The notes: generated by a model from the sequence alone, not told the origin. DNA of 56,175 nucleotides from Acidobacteriota bacterium (GCA_003222635.1 QHWQ01000140.1:3346-59520), one strand, 5' to 3'. Positions 1 to 10,615 are shown, counted from the first letter of the stretch. Program-made: numbers and translations.

Positions 1-1486
1 CCAGGAACACGCGCTCAGGCGATCGCAGGAAAGCGATCGCGCCGTTGTCGTCGATGATCTGCTGCTCGCGGATGCGTGTGTAGAACGGCAGGTTGCGGAC
101 AAACGCGTTGTATTCCCCGATCGGTTCGCCGCCCAGCCGATTGGCGTGAATCATGGCGGCGATCTCCTCGACCGCCTCGGGACGCTTGCCGGCGAATGCG
201 CCGAACTGCAGCGTCAGCAGCAGCGCCACGGACGAGATCGCCATCACGGCGGGCAGCCACCTCCACACGCGCGTTACCCCTATGGCCGCCAACGCGATCG
301 TCGCCAGGCAGACGAGGACAATGCCGGCCCACGTCAGCTGCGGATATGCGGAGACGAACAGCACACGCGAGCGGTAGAAGAGCAGCGCGAGGAACGCAAA
401 CATCCCGGACGTGATCAGGGTGGCGATGGTCAGCTCACGTGCGGCGGCGCGATCGTTGGGCGTGGCAAGCCGGTTGGAAATGCCGACGCCGAGCATCATC
501 GCGATGGGCGGCAGGACCGGCACAATGTAGCGAGGCTGCTTGCCGACCGAGGCGGTGAAGAGCAGCAGCGGCCCGACCGTCCAGATCAGCAGCCGCCATT
601 CAACATCCGTGAGCCGGCGCCGCCGGCGCCAGATGTCCCGCAACGGCCGCCATGGCAGCACGAGCAGGAACACCGTCCACGGCAGCAGCCCTCCCAACAC
701 GATCGGCACGTAGTACCAGACGGCCCGCGCGTCGTTGTACTTCGTCGTCGCGAACCGCTCGAGGTTGTCGCTGACGAAGAAGCTTTGCAGGTAGGCCGTG
801 CCGTGCTGTGCGAGCATGGCGACATACCAGGGAAGACCCGCGATGCAGAACAAGAGCACGGCGATGCCGATGTGCGAGGTGCGAAGTGCGATGGTGCGAC
901 GTTCGCGCCACCAGATCGGCGCCAGCACGATGGCTGGGATGACGATGGCGAGCGGTCCTTTGGTGAGGAAGCCGAGACCGGTTGCAAGTCCCACGAGCGC
1001 GGCCCATGACGCCGGGACCTTCTCACGCGGATCCGTCGCGCGCATCGCGCACCAGATGGTCGCCGTGATGAAGAGGGCGAGCGGCAGATCCGGCAGCGCG
1101 AGGCGCGCCATCGCGAAGTAGCCGCCGCAGGTCGCGGCGATCGCCCCGGCGATCCACGCGCCGCGATCGTCGCCAGTGAGCCGGCGCGCCGCGCCCCACG
1201 TGAGCAGCACGAGAGCGATCCCTGACAACGCGGATCCAAACCGCGCCATGAACTCACCCGGCTCGATGCCCGCGAAGCCGCCCGCGGTGAACCAGTAGTA
1301 GAGGATCGGCTTCTGCCACCGCTCCTCGTAGTTGAAGTGCGGCGTCAGCCAGTCGCCGCCCTCGACCATCTCGCGCGCGGCTTCCGCGTAGAACGCTTCG
1401 TCGGAGTCGGTGATTGCCTGCCTGCCGAGACCGAGGAGAAATGTGAGCGAGGAGAGAAGAATCAGCGAGAGGACCGACCGGCGCAC
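1..1486 (-). CDS. ArnT/PMT-family membrane glycosyltransferase (GT-C fold), 3' end off window
   Basis: Integral membrane glycosyltransferase expected to move a sugar from a polyprenyl-phosphate donor to lipid A or protein at the outer face of the inner membrane. About 495 residues are present and the C-terminus lies beyond the left edge. After a first hydrophobic helix comes the loop ITDSDEAFYAEAAREMV, with the acidic pair typical of GT-C enzymes, then YEERWQKPILYYWF. Many hydrophobic helices follow, with LGFLTKGPLA and LPWYVAML, both usual in ArnT/PMT_2 proteins. The start is GTG at 1486, because an in-frame TGA lies three codons upstream. The substrate cannot be told from sequence. Family call is secure. 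Confidence 0.85.
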   Translation of the reverse strand, partial: MRRSVLSLILLSSLTFLLGLGRQAITDSDEAFYAEAAREMVEGGDWLTPHFNYEERWQKPILYYWFTAGGFAGIEPGEFMARFGSALSGIALVLLTWGAARRLTGDDRGAWIAGAIAATCGGYFAMARLALPDLPLALFITATIWCAMRATDPREKVPASWAALVGLATGLGFLTKGPLAIVIPAIVLAPIWWRERRTIALRTSHIGIAVLLFCIAGLPWYVAMLAQHGTAYLQSFFVSDNLERFATTKYNDARAVWYYVPIVLGGLLPWTVFLLVLPWRPLRDIWRRRRRLTDVEWRLLIWTVGPLLLFTASVGKQPRYIVPVLPPIAMMLGVGISNRLATPNDRAAARELTIATLITSGMFAFLALLFYRSRVLFVSAYPQLTWAGIVLVCLATIALAAIGVTRVWRWLPAVMAISSVALLLTLQFGAFAGKRPEAVEEIAAMIHANRLGGEPIGEYNAFVRNLPFYTRIREQQIIDDNGAIAFLRSPERVFL

Positions 1487-1827
1487 CGTGCGTCATTGTA
1501 CCCGCCGGCCGGCCCTGCGCTGTGATGCGCGTGTCACTGGCATCCGATCGTCAACTCCAGCAGCCCGTTGACATCCAGCAGTTCCGCTGCCTGTGCGGAT
1601 GTGAGCTTCTTCTTCGCGGACTGAGCGCGGATCTGATTGTCGATCGCCGGCGAGCACGTCACGGGACGCGCGCCGTCTCACAGGCGATACAGCGTCGAGG
1701 CGTTGCTCCCATTGGCATCGCAGCGATCAACGAGTGACAACATGTAATTCTTTGCTCGATGATCTATTTCGCGCCACGCACCGCGGTAGATGTCGCCGCC
1801 TGCTTCAGGACCGTACGATAATGAGGC
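1487..1827. other. Intergenic stretch with a possible small or decayed minus-strand ORF
   Basis: This 341-bp gap separates the divergent glycosyltransferase and CoA-binding genes. On the minus strand an open frame ends at 1534 and reads LTSAQAAELLDVNGLLELTI near its C-terminus. It runs back to an in-frame TGA at 1678-1680, and the same frame continues upstream to an ATG at 1743. Read through the TGA this gives about 69 residues. It could be a decayed gene or chance. A GATAAT at 1817-1822 lies only 5 bp before the next start codon, so it is a doubtful -10 box. I see nothing else. Confidence 0.25.
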
Positions 1828-2196
1828 ATGAAGACTGTCGCGGTGATCGGCGCGTCGAGCGACCGGCGCAAGTTCGGGAACAAAGCCTTCCGCGCGTTCA
1901 GCGAGGAAGGCCATCGCGTCATCCCGATCAATCCGAACGAGCCGGAAGTCGAAGGCGTGAAGACCTACGCCACGGTGCTGGACGTGCCGGATGCGATCGA
2001 CATGGCGACGGTCTACGTGCCGCCGGAGATCGGCATCACGCTGCTTGACGGGTTCGAGAAGAAGAAAATCGCGGAGATCTGGATCAATCCCGGCGCCGAA
2101 AGCGACGAACTGATCGCCGAGGCACGCCGCCGCAAGCTGAATGTCATCGAAGCATGTAGTATCGTTGGCATCGGCCGCAACCCGTATTCCCTCTAA
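1828..2196 (+). CDS. CoA-binding domain protein (YccU-like)
   Basis: Small Rossmann-fold protein of 122 residues, the usual length for stand-alone CoA_binding_2 proteins. The N-terminal VAVIGASSDRRKFGNKAF is the nucleotide-binding glycine-rich start of the fold. IPINPNEPEVEGVKTYATV, the VYVPPEI segment, and EIWINPGAESDELI are the other conserved blocks. Family members bind CoA, but their cellular role is mostly unknown. It is followed after 16 bp by rho in the same direction, so the two may be co-transcribed. Family assignment is firm, function is not. Confidence 0.9.
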   Translation: MKTVAVIGASSDRRKFGNKAFRAFSEEGHRVIPINPNEPEVEGVKTYATVLDVPDAIDMATVYVPPEIGITLLDGFEKKKIAEIWINPGAESDELIAEARRRKLNVIEACSIVGIGRNPYSL

Positions 2197-2212
2197 ATTT
2201 CCGGTGTAAGCC

Positions 2213-3583
2213 ATGCCGACAACCAAGCGCCCGCCGCGCGCGCCGGATCCCGACGCGACCGCCGCGCCTGCTCCAAGCCAGCCTCCACCCCCAAGCCCAC
2301 CTCCAACTTCTGCGCCGCAGCAACCCAACCTGAACATCAACGATCTGAAGGACATGAGCATCCAGAAGCTCACGCAGATCGGACAGGATCTGAACGTCGC
2401 GGGCGCGACGGGCGTGCGCAAGCAGGAGCTGATCTTTCAGATCCTCAAAGCGCAGGCCGAGCAGAGCGGGTTCGTCTTCTCGGAGGGCGTGCTCGAAGTG
2501 CTGCCCGACGGCTTCGGCTTCCTCCGCGCGCCCGACTACAACTATCTGCCCGGTCCTGACGACATTTACGTCTCGCCCTCGCAGATCCGCAAATTCGATC
2601 TGCACACCGGCGACACGGTATCGGGACAGATCCGTCCGCCGAAGGAAGGCGAGCGCTACTTCGCGCTCATCAAGGTGGAAGCGGTCAACTTCGAAGCCCC
2701 TGACCTTGCGCGCGAAAAGCTGTTCTTCGAAAACCTGACGCCGCTCTATCCGCAGACGCACATCCAGCTCGAGACGGTCGGGGAAAACCTCTCGGCGCGC
2801 GTCATGGATCTGCTGACGCCGATCGGCAAAGGCCAGCGTGGCCTCATCGTCGCACCGCCGCGGACGGGCAAGACGATGCTCCTTCAGAACATCGCGCAGT
2901 CGATCACGACGAACCACCCGGAGGTGTTTCTCATCGTCCTGCTGATCGATGAGCGGCCAGAAGAAGTGACCGACATGCAGCGCTCGGTCAAGGGCGAGGT
3001 GATCTCGTCCACCTTCGACGAGCCGGCGCAGCGGCACGTGCAGGTGGCCGAGATGGTGATCGAGAAGTCCAAGCGTCTCGTCGAGCACAAGAAGGACGTC
3101 GTCATCCTGCTCGACTCGATCACGCGGCTCGCGCGCGCCTACAACACGGTCATCCCGCCGTCAGGCAAGGTGCTGTCCGGTGGTCTCGATTCCAACGCGC
3201 TGCAGAAGCCGAAGCGCTTCTTCGGCGCGGCGCGCAACATCGAGGAGGGCGGCTCGCTGACGATCATGGCGACGGCGCTCATCGACACCGGCTCGCGCAT
3301 GGATGACGTGATCTTCGAGGAGTTCAAGGGGACCGGCAACATGGAGATCCATCTCGATAGGAAGCTCACCGATAAGCGCGTGTTCCCGTCCATCGACATC
3401 ACGAAGAGCGGCACGCGGAAAGAGGAGCTGCTGATCGCGAAAGAGGATCTCAGTCGCGTGTGGGTGCTCCGCAAGGTGCTCAATCCGCTGTCCCCGACCG
3501 AGGCGATGGAGCTGCTGCTCGACAAGATGGGGAAGACGAAGAGCAACGCGGACTTCCTGTCCGCCATGCAGAAGATGGGGTGA
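2213..3583 (+). CDS. rho: Transcription termination factor Rho
   Basis: Hexameric RNA-dependent ATPase that ends transcription at Rho-dependent sites. It has 456 residues. The first 40 are a proline/alanine-rich extension. After it come the Rho N-terminal helical domain ([20 protein letters not shown]), the cold-shock-like RNA-binding domain ([21 protein letters not shown]), and the ATPase core with Walker [12 protein letters not shown] near residues 214-224, [13 protein letters not shown], and the Q/R loops ([20 protein letters not shown]). All key motifs are present. Rho-dependent termination would suit this window, where convergent genes leave no room for intrinsic terminators. Confidence 0.98.
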   Translation: MPTTKRPPRAPDPDATAAPAPSQPPPPSPPPTSAPQQPNLNINDLKDMSIQKLTQIGQDLNVAGATGVRKQELIFQILKAQAEQSGFVFSEGVLEVLPDGFGFLRAPDYNYLPGPDDIYVSPSQIRKFDLHTGDTVSGQIRPPKEGERYFALIKVEAVNFEAPDLAREKLFFENLTPLYPQTHIQLETVGENLSARVMDLLTPIGKGQRGLIVAPPRTGKTMLLQNIAQSITTNHPEVFLIVLLIDERPEEVTDMQRSVKGEVISSTFDEPAQRHVQVAEMVIEKSKRLVEHKKDVVILLDSITRLARAYNTVIPPSGKVLSGGLDSNALQKPKRFFGAARNIEEGGSLTIMATALIDTGSRMDDVIFEEFKGTGNMEIHLDRKLTDKRVFPSIDITKSGTRKEELLIAKEDLSRVWVLRKVLNPLSPTEAMELLLDKMGKTKSNADFLSAMQKMG

Positions 3584-3587
3584 GTTG

Positions 3588-3824
3588 ATGGCGACGACCA
3601 TTCATGTGCGGAAGAATGGGCCTTATCGTGTCGAGAGCGACGGTGAAGTAAAGGTCGTGGACTGGAACGGAAACGAATACACGTTCGAGCGGCTGCCGAT
3701 TGCGTTGTGCCGGTGCGGAGGATCGACGAACAAGCCGTTCTGCGACGGCTCGCACTCGAAGATCGGATTCCAGGCCGCCGAAGCAGCGGTCGGCCCGGAA
3801 TCCGCGGATAAACCTGCGTCCTAG
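3588..3824 (+). CDS. CDGSH-type iron-sulfur protein
   Basis: A 78-residue protein with one complete CDGSH signature, CRCGGSTNKPFCDGSH, with ligands Cys41, Cys43, Cys52 and His56 expected to hold a labile [2Fe-2S] cluster. The preceding half (MATTIHVRKNGPYRVESDG) is the usual beta-sheet lead-in of bacterial single-domain members. The ATG at 3588 lies 5 bp past the rho stop; a TTG one codon earlier is possible. The tight spacing suggests translation on the rho transcript. Its last four bases (CTAG) overlap the stop of the convergent lipoprotein gene. Such proteins are linked to redox or iron sensing; the specific role here is unknown. Confidence 0.92.
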   Translation: MATTIHVRKNGPYRVESDGEVKVVDWNGNEYTFERLPIALCRCGGSTNKPFCDGSHSKIGFQAAEAAVGPESADKPAS

Positions 3825-4783
3825 CGAACGCGAACTCTGAGCGTGAGCGGCTGCGCGAGCGTCGCCGTCACGCTCGTGCCTTCGTTCACCGTCACTTCGT
3901 CGCCGCGCGTGGCCAGGACGACGCCGGTGCCGGCAGCGGCGCCGCCGGCCGCACCTTTCACCGCCCCCTTCTTGCCGCCGAGGATGCCGCCGAGAATCGC
4001 GCCGCCGATCGCGCCGGCGCCGACCTTCGTCGCATCCTCACCCTTGGTGGCTTCCGCCTCGAAGGTGAGCGGGTTGGTCTTCAGGTCCTCGCGGTCGCCG
4101 CGAACCGTCGCCTCGTTGAAGGCGAACGACACGTGCGCGCGACCCTTCACGCGGCCGGCGCGCTCGACGTCGGTCACGTTGCCGCGAAGGACCGTGCCCG
4201 CCGGGATGGCCGTATCGCCGTTGATCATGATCGCGTTGCGGAGCTTCGCGCTGACCGGCGCCTCGACTGCCGCGGATTTGGACGAGATCGTCGTCGTCAT
4301 TTCGAGCGGCAGCGCGGTTCCGGACGCGATTGTTATCTCGCGATACTCGGGAACGACGGGCGCGGGCGCCGCCGGGGCGGATTCCGCCGGCCGGCTGGTG
4401 TTCTCACGCGGCGGCAGACTCACAGCCGGCGCGTTGTTGTTGCTGTACGGCGCGTTGTTGTTGCCGTACGACGAGTTCGCCTGCGGCGCGGGCTGCTGAC
4501 GTGGAGCCGATGATGTGTTGCGCGGCGCTTCACGGCGACCCGTCGTTGCACGAGGTGCCGCCGGCGCCTGCGGACGAACGGCCGAGTTGTCCGCGGACGA
4601 GTACGGCTGCTGTGTCTGTGCCGGAGGAGCGGGCGCCACGGTCTGATCCGTCGCTGCGGGCGCATTCGCCGGCGCCGCTGCCTGATTCTGCTCGGTATTC
4701 TGCGAATTATCGTTCTTGCGGCCGTTGCATCCCACCACCAGGGCAGAGCTCAACAGCGCCGCGACCATCCAGTGACTTCTCAT
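3821..4783 (-). CDS. Glycine-zipper lipoprotein
   Basis: Predicted outer-membrane or periplasmic lipoprotein of 320 residues. The signal peptide ends in a lipobox (ALVVGC). A long low-complexity region rich in Ala, Pro, Asn, Gln and Ser follows to about residue 145. The folded part begins at EITIASGTALPLEM and resembles proteins in which a small beta domain is paired with a C-terminal glycine-zipper segment (AGAIGGAILGGILGGKKGA, then AAGGAAAGTG), a hairpin that can enter membranes. The C-terminus TVNEGTSVTATLAQPLTL resembles adaptor-like beta structure. Function unknown; a role in envelope integrity is plausible. Confidence 0.75.
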   Translation of the reverse strand: MRSHWMVAALLSSALVVGCNGRKNDNSQNTEQNQAAAPANAPAATDQTVAPAPPAQTQQPYSSADNSAVRPQAPAAPRATTGRREAPRNTSSAPRQQPAPQANSSYGNNNAPYSNNNAPAVSLPPRENTSRPAESAPAAPAPVVPEYREITIASGTALPLEMTTTISSKSAAVEAPVSAKLRNAIMINGDTAIPAGTVLRGNVTDVERAGRVKGRAHVSFAFNEATVRGDREDLKTNPLTFEAEATKGEDATKVGAGAIGGAILGGILGGKKGAVKGAAGGAAAGTGVVLATRGDEVTVNEGTSVTATLAQPLTLRVRVR

Positions 4784-4857
4784 CGGTGCCCCCTTGTGGG
4801 CCGGGGTAGTTCAAGGATTGCGCCAACAACTCGGCGCGGCCGATAGAATTAGGTACG

Positions 4858-4912
4858 GTTATCGTGTCGGAATAACTATCAATTTGACTGATGTGTTCCC
4901 CGCGGGGCACAC
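4858..4912 (+). promoter_or_regulatory. ilv leader with two inverted repeats
   Basis: Two dyad elements lie between the divergent lipoprotein gene and ilvB. The first is GTTAT-N9-ATAAC at 4858-4876. The second is an almost perfect 20-bp palindrome at 4893-4912 with core CCCCGCGGGG and outer arms GTGT/ACAC, interrupted by one mismatched pair. It ends 22 bp before the ilvB ATG and just upstream of the AGGAG at 4921-4925. It could be an operator or an RNA hairpin affecting ilvB translation. No leader peptide rich in branched-chain codons was recognised. Confidence 0.4.
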
Positions 4913-4934
4913 TGGCAGGCAGGAGTCACGCTGA

Positions 4935-6653
4935 ATGCAGCGCACCGGCGCACAAATCATCTGGGAATGCCTTGTACACGAGGGGGTTCGTACTGTCTTC
5001 GGGTACCCCGGCGGGGCGATTCTTCCCGCCTACGACGCGATGCTGGATTACCCGATCCGCCACGTCCTCGTCCGGCACGAGCAGGGCGCCGGCCATATGG
5101 CGGACGGCTACGCGCGCGCCAGCGGCGAGGTCGGGGTGGCGATTGCGACTTCTGGTCCTGGAGCCACTAATCTCGTCACGCCCATCGCGACCGCACAGAT
5201 GGATTCGGTGCCGATGGTCTGCGTCACGGGCCAGGTGCCGAGCAAGTTGATCGGCTACGACGCGTTCCAGGAAACCGACATCACCGGCATCACGCTTCCC
5301 GTGACGAAGCACAGTTATCTCGTCACGCGCGTGGACGACATCATGCCCGCGATGAAGGAGGCGTTCCACCTTGCCAAGTCGGGTCGCCCGGGGCCGGTGC
5401 TGGTGGACATCACCAAGGATGCGCAGCAGGCGACGGCCGAGTGGGCGTGGGACGACAAGCCGGTGAAGATGCGCGGCTACCGCGCGCATCGCGATCCCGC
5501 CAAGTCGGAAATCTCCAAGGCCGTCGAGTTGATCAAGGCGGCGCGCAAGCCGCTCATCCTCGCGGGGCAGGGCGTCATCCAGAGCAACGCGATGAAGGAG
5601 CTGCGCGCGTTTGCGGAACTGATCGACGCGCCCGTGACGGTGACGCTGCTCGGCATCGGCGGCTTCCCGGCGAACCATCACCTGGGCATCGGCATGATGG
5701 GGATGCACGGCGAGGCGTGGGTGAATCACGCGATTCAGGAAGCGGATCTGCTGCTCGCCTTTGGCATGCGCTTCGACGATCGCGTCACGGGCAACCTGAA
5801 GACCTACGCGCCGCACGCGAAGAAGATCCACGTCGACATCGACCCGTCGGAAATCAACAAGAACGTCCGCGCGGATGCGGCGATCGTCGCCGACCTGCGC
5901 GAGACGCTGCGCGAGATGCTCGACATGCTCGAGCCGATGACGCACGGACCCTGGTTGAAGTACATCGCCTCGATGAAGGGCGACACGGCGGTGCGCGACA
6001 TCCAGCGCCTGCCGGACAGCGGCCATCTCTACGCGGCGCACGTCATCAACGACATCTGGCGGCTCACCAGCGGCAACGCGATCATCGCCACCGACGTCGG
6101 CCAGCATCAGATGTGGGAGGCGCAGTACTACCACCACAACGAGCCGCGCACGCTTATCACCTCCGGCGGTCTCGGGACGATGGGCTTCGGGTTGCCGGCG
6201 GCGATCGGCGCCAAGATGGCAAAGCCCGAGTCCGAGGTGTGGGCGATTGTCGGTGACGGCGGCTTCCAGATGACGCAGGCGGAGCTCAGCACCGCCGCGC
6301 AGGAGAACATCAAGGTCAACGTCGCCATCATCAACAACGGCTACCTCGGGATGGTGCGGCAGTGGCAGGAGTTCTTCTACGAGCGGCGCTACGCGGCGAC
6401 GCCGCTGAAGAGCCCGGACTTCGTGAAGATCGCCGAAGCGCACGGCCTGCTCGGCCTGCGCGTCGAGAACCGTCCGAGCCTCGAGGACATCGTCCAGCGC
6501 GCGCGGAGCGCTGAAGGGACGGTCGTGCTCGACTTCCGCGTCGAGCAGGAAGACAGCGTGTATCCGATGGTGCCGGCCGGCGCGGATCTCGACGCGATGA
6601 TTCGCCGCCCCGAGCGCCCCGTGCTCGTCGAGACGGCAGACGACCCGATCTGA
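4935..6653 (+). CDS. ilvB: Acetolactate synthase, large (catalytic) subunit
   Basis: Thiamine-diphosphate enzyme that condenses two pyruvates, or pyruvate with 2-oxobutyrate, in the first common step of valine, leucine and isoleucine synthesis. The 572 residues are the normal length. The catalytic glutamate lies in RHEQGAGHMADGYARASG (near residue 47). The FAD-associated central domain follows. The C-terminal ThDP-binding motif GDGGFQMTQAELS...NNGYLGMVRQWQEFF is intact. The ATG has an AGGAG nine bases upstream. It is first in ilvB-ilvN-ilvC-ilvD and probably feedback regulated by valine through the adjacent small subunit. Confidence 0.97.
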   Translation: MQRTGAQIIWECLVHEGVRTVFGYPGGAILPAYDAMLDYPIRHVLVRHEQGAGHMADGYARASGEVGVAIATSGPGATNLVTPIATAQMDSVPMVCVTGQVPSKLIGYDAFQETDITGITLPVTKHSYLVTRVDDIMPAMKEAFHLAKSGRPGPVLVDITKDAQQATAEWAWDDKPVKMRGYRAHRDPAKSEISKAVELIKAARKPLILAGQGVIQSNAMKELRAFAELIDAPVTVTLLGIGGFPANHHLGIGMMGMHGEAWVNHAIQEADLLLAFGMRFDDRVTGNLKTYAPHAKKIHVDIDPSEINKNVRADAAIVADLRETLREMLDMLEPMTHGPWLKYIASMKGDTAVRDIQRLPDSGHLYAAHVINDIWRLTSGNAIIATDVGQHQMWEAQYYHHNEPRTLITSGGLGTMGFGLPAAIGAKMAKPESEVWAIVGDGGFQMTQAELSTAAQENIKVNVAIINNGYLGMVRQWQEFFYERRYAATPLKSPDFVKIAEAHGLLGLRVENRPSLEDIVQRARSAEGTVVLDFRVEQEDSVYPMVPAGADLDAMIRRPERPVLVETADDPI

Positions 6654-6658
6654 TTGAT

Positions 6659-7156
6659 ATGCAACACACGTTAGTCGTTCTCGTCGAAGACAAACCCGGC
6701 GTGCTGAACCGCGTCGCCTCGCTGTTCCGCCGCCGCGTCTTCAACATCGAATCGCTCAGCGTCGGCCACACCGCCGAGCCTGGCATTTCGCGGATGACGA
6801 TCGTCATCGACAGCGATCAGGTGCACGCCGACCGCGTCATCGCGTACCTGTACAAGCTGGTGAACGTGCTGCAGGTCGAAGATCTCGGCGCCGTGCCGGC
6901 CGTCACGCGCGATCTCGCGCTCGTCAAGGTGGCCGTCGCCGGCCACGACCGCGCCACGCTGCTGCGCGTGGTCGACGAGACCCGCGCGCACATCGTCGAC
7001 ACCGGCGAGCAGACGATGACGCTGGAGATTACCGGCGAGCCGCCGCACGTCGACGCCGTTATTGCCCGGCTCGAGCCGCTCGGGATCATTGAAATGGTCC
7101 GCAGCGGTCAGGTCGCAATGCGCCGCGGCGACACCGCGCTCTCCGCCGCAGGCTGA
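6659..7156 (+). CDS. ilvN: Acetolactate synthase, small (regulatory) subunit
   Basis: Regulatory partner of IlvB; it raises the activity of the large subunit and confers valine feedback inhibition. The 165 residues start with a classical ACT domain (VLVEDKPGVLNRVASLFRRR, with NIESLSVGHT), followed by the ALS_ss C-terminal domain (RDLALVKVAVAGHDRATLL, DTGEQTMTLEITGEP). It begins 5 bp after the ilvB stop, consistent with translational coupling. Naming between ilvN and ilvH is a matter of convention for this length. Confidence 0.95.
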   Translation: MQHTLVVLVEDKPGVLNRVASLFRRRVFNIESLSVGHTAEPGISRMTIVIDSDQVHADRVIAYLYKLVNVLQVEDLGAVPAVTRDLALVKVAVAGHDRATLLRVVDETRAHIVDTGEQTMTLEITGEPPHVDAVIARLEPLGIIEMVRSGQVAMRRGDTALSAAG

Positions 7157-7197
7157 TATCAGCCCCACCCGCCTCACCCGACCATAAGGAGCATTGA

Positions 7198-8220
<1,023 letters not shown>

Positions 8221-8237
8221 GAACACCGCGATTGACG

Positions 8238-8316
8238 GATTTACGAATCTACGAATTGACGAATTTCAATTGCTCAATTCAAGTCGTAGTTTCGTAAATT
8301 CGTAATTTCGTAAATC
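8238..8316. repeat. 8-bp tandem units in inverted orientation between ilvC and ilvD
   Basis: AT-rich island in a GC-rich operon. The left arm at 8238-8267 has three head-to-tail 8-bp units of the form TTNACGAA. The right arm at 8286-8316 has three units of the complementary form TTCGTAAA. The arms are imperfect reverse complements about 30 bp long, separated by about 18 bp, so the transcript can fold into a long hairpin ending 3 bp before the ilvD ATG. No separate ribosome site is visible for ilvD, so this structure may affect its translation. Confidence 0.8.
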
Positions 8317-8319
8317 TCC

Positions 8320-9996
8320 ATGGCACTCAACAAGTTCAGCTCGCGCATCACGCAGCCGCGCAGCCAGGGCGCCTCGCAGGCGATGCTGTACGGCACCGGC
8401 CTGACGCCCACCGATCTGCAGAAGCCGCAGGTCGGCATCGCGAGCATGTGGTGGGAAGGCAACACCTGCAACATGCATCTCGACACGCTCGCCGCCTACG
8501 TCAAGGAAGGCGTGCAGGCGGCGGGGCTCGTCGGCCTGCGGTTCAACACCATCGGCGTCAGCGACGGCATCTCGATGGGCACCGAGGGGATGAGCTACTC
8601 GCTTCCCTCGCGCGATCTCATTGCGGATTCGATCGAGACCGTCGTCGGCGCGCAGTGGTACGACGCGGTGATCACGATTCCCGGCTGCGACAAGAACATG
8701 CCGGGCTCGGTGATGGCGATGCTGCGGCTGAATCGTCCGTCGCTGATGGTCTATGGCGGGACGATCAAGCCGGGCTTCGCGCAGGGCAAACCGCGCGATG
8801 TCATTTCCGCCTTCCAGTCCTACGGCGAATATCTCGCCGGCACGATCACCGATCAGCAGCGTCTCGACATCGTCATGCACGCCTGCCCGGGCGCCGGTGC
8901 GTGCGGCGGCATGTACACCGCGAACACGATGGCGACCGCGATCGAGGCGCTCGGCCTCTCGCTCCCGTACAGCTCCTCGACGCCCGCGGAGGAGCCGGGC
9001 AAGCGCGACGAGTGTCATCGCGCGGGCGCAACAATCCAGGCGCTGCTCGAGAAGGATCTGAAGCCGCTCGACATCGTCACGAAGAAGTCGTTCGAGAACG
9101 CGCTCGCGCTGGTGATGGCCGTCGGCGGATCGACCAATGCCGTCCTGCATCTGATCGCGATGGCGAAGGCGGCCAACATCCCGCTCACGCTCGAGGACTT
9201 TCAGCGCGCCAGCGATCGCGTGCCGCTGCTGGCGGATCTGAAGCCGAGCGGGACCTACGTGCAGGAGGATCTGCACGAAGCCGGCGGCACGCCGGCGTTG
9301 ATGCGCTACCTGCTCGAAAAAGGTTTCCTGCACGGCGACTGCATGACGGTCACCGGCCAGACCGTCGCGGAGAACGTGAAAGATGTGCCGCCGCTCAAAG
9401 CGGGGCAGCAGGTGATTCAGCCGGTGGAGAAGCCCGTCTTCCCGCGCGGCCATCTGCGGATTCTGCGCGGCAACCTCGCGCCGGATGGTGCGGTGGCGAA
9501 GATCACCGGGAAGGAAGGCGAGCGCTTCTCCGGCCCGGCGAAGGTGTTCGACTCCGAAGAGGACATGCTGCACGGCCTCGAGCAGGGGCAGATCGAGAAG
9601 GGCTCCGTCGTCGTGATTCGGTATGAAGGGCCGAAGGGTGGTCCCGGTATGCCGGAGATGCTGACGCCGACGTCCGCGATCATGGGCGCGGGACTTGGGA
9701 AGGATGTCGCCCTGCTCACCGACGGACGTTTCTCCGGCGGCTCGCACGGCTTCATCATCGGCCACATCACGCCAGAGGCCGTCGACGGCGGACCGATCGG
9801 CCTCGTGCGCGACGGCGATCGCATCACGATCGACGCCGCGAGGTGCGAGATTCATCTGGAGGTGAGCGACAGCGAGATCGCCACGCGTCGTCAGTCGTGG
9901 AAGGCGCCCGCGCCGAAGGCGACGAGGGGCGTGCTCTCGAAGTACATCCGCCTCGTGAAATCCGCCTCGGAGGGCTGTGTCACGGACGAAGCCTAG
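8320..9996 (+). CDS. ilvD: Dihydroxy-acid dehydratase
   Basis: Iron-sulfur dehydratase producing the 2-oxo acid precursors of valine and isoleucine. The 558 residues are typical. The three cluster-binding cysteines lie in [26 protein letters not shown] and [18 protein letters not shown]. Other conserved blocks are [14 protein letters not shown] and [21 protein letters not shown]. It is the last gene of the ilv operon. Its ATG sits just 3 bp past the right arm of an AT-rich inverted repeat, and its last 17 bases overlap the 3' end of the convergent DnaA-like gene. Confidence 0.97.
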   Translation: MALNKFSSRITQPRSQGASQAMLYGTGLTPTDLQKPQVGIASMWWEGNTCNMHLDTLAAYVKEGVQAAGLVGLRFNTIGVSDGISMGTEGMSYSLPSRDLIADSIETVVGAQWYDAVITIPGCDKNMPGSVMAMLRLNRPSLMVYGGTIKPGFAQGKPRDVISAFQSYGEYLAGTITDQQRLDIVMHACPGAGACGGMYTANTMATAIEALGLSLPYSSSTPAEEPGKRDECHRAGATIQALLEKDLKPLDIVTKKSFENALALVMAVGGSTNAVLHLIAMAKAANIPLTLEDFQRASDRVPLLADLKPSGTYVQEDLHEAGGTPALMRYLLEKGFLHGDCMTVTGQTVAENVKDVPPLKAGQQVIQPVEKPVFPRGHLRILRGNLAPDGAVAKITGKEGERFSGPAKVFDSEEDMLHGLEQGQIEKGSVVVIRYEGPKGGPGMPEMLTPTSAIMGAGLGKDVALLTDGRFSGGSHGFIIGHITPEAVDGGPIGLVRDGDRITIDAARCEIHLEVSDSEIATRRQSWKAPAPKATRGVLSKYIRLVKSASEGCVTDEA

Positions 9997-10603
9997 CCTC
10001 AAATTGAAGCTGGCGGATCGCTCCGACTGCGCGCCGGATATCGCCGTCGCACCAGGCGGCAATGTCCGCTACGGTTCGCGCATCGATTCTGAGATTATTG
10101 GTATTGGCGAGCGATTTCACGACAAGTCGCATCTCACGACGCGTGGGCGTCGCGAGCATGACTACGTGCGACGTCGGCGGCTTCGGCAGCCGACGTTCGA
10201 ATGCAGTGATTTCCTGAAGCGAGCACGCGGCGGTTCCTACAACACACGCGCCAGCCACTGTCCAGCGCGCGATCATGCGGCCGATCGCTTCGAGCGTGGC
10301 CGGGCGTCTGCGAAGATCGCACAATTCCTCTATCGCGACCACATCTCCGCGACGGAACCAGTGTGGGATCGACTCGCAGGTGCCACGTCGAACCGCTTCA
10401 GCCATTTGGAATGCAAGATCAGATGCTGAGAAAACCTGAATTCGGCGGCGCCCCTCCGCCGACGCCTCTACGACGATCGATCGTACGAGACTAGTCTTGC
10501 CGACGCCCCGAGTGCCGAGAATTATCAGCACTCGTGGAGTGTCTGCTGCCTGGCGCGCGAACATATGCGCGGCGGCGATTGCGTCCCGGTGACGATCGAT
10601 CAC
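9980..10603 (-). CDS. DnaA/Hda-like AAA+ ATPase without DNA-binding domain
   Basis: A 207-residue AAA+ protein resembling domain III of the replication initiator DnaA. Walker A is [10 protein letters not shown] (near residue 31). The Walker B position reads [10 protein letters not shown], with Glu-Glu instead of the usual Asp-Asp. A possible arginine-finger region is AFERRLPKP, and the C-terminal [14 protein letters not shown] matches sensor II of DnaA. The DNA-binding domain IV is absent, as in Hda or DnaA-related loaders. The start is GTG at 10603, 12 bp after a small coiled-coil gene. It could regulate DnaA, load a protein, or serve an unrelated system; function is not established. Confidence 0.7.
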   Translation of the reverse strand: MIDRHRDAIAAAHMFARQAADTPRVLIILGTRGVGKTSLVRSIVVEASAEGRRRIQVFSASDLAFQMAEAVRRGTCESIPHWFRRGDVVAIEELCDLRRRPATLEAIGRMIARWTVAGACVVGTAACSLQEITAFERRLPKPPTSHVVMLATPTRREMRLVVKSLANTNNLRIDARTVADIAAWCDGDIRRAVGAIRQLQFEARLRP

Positions 10604-10615
10604 ACCGACTGCGCG

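Noticed and set aside
8221-8319. The AT-rich repeat before ilvD as a CRISPR array
   Set aside because: The units are 8 bp with no spacers and occur in inverted orientation.
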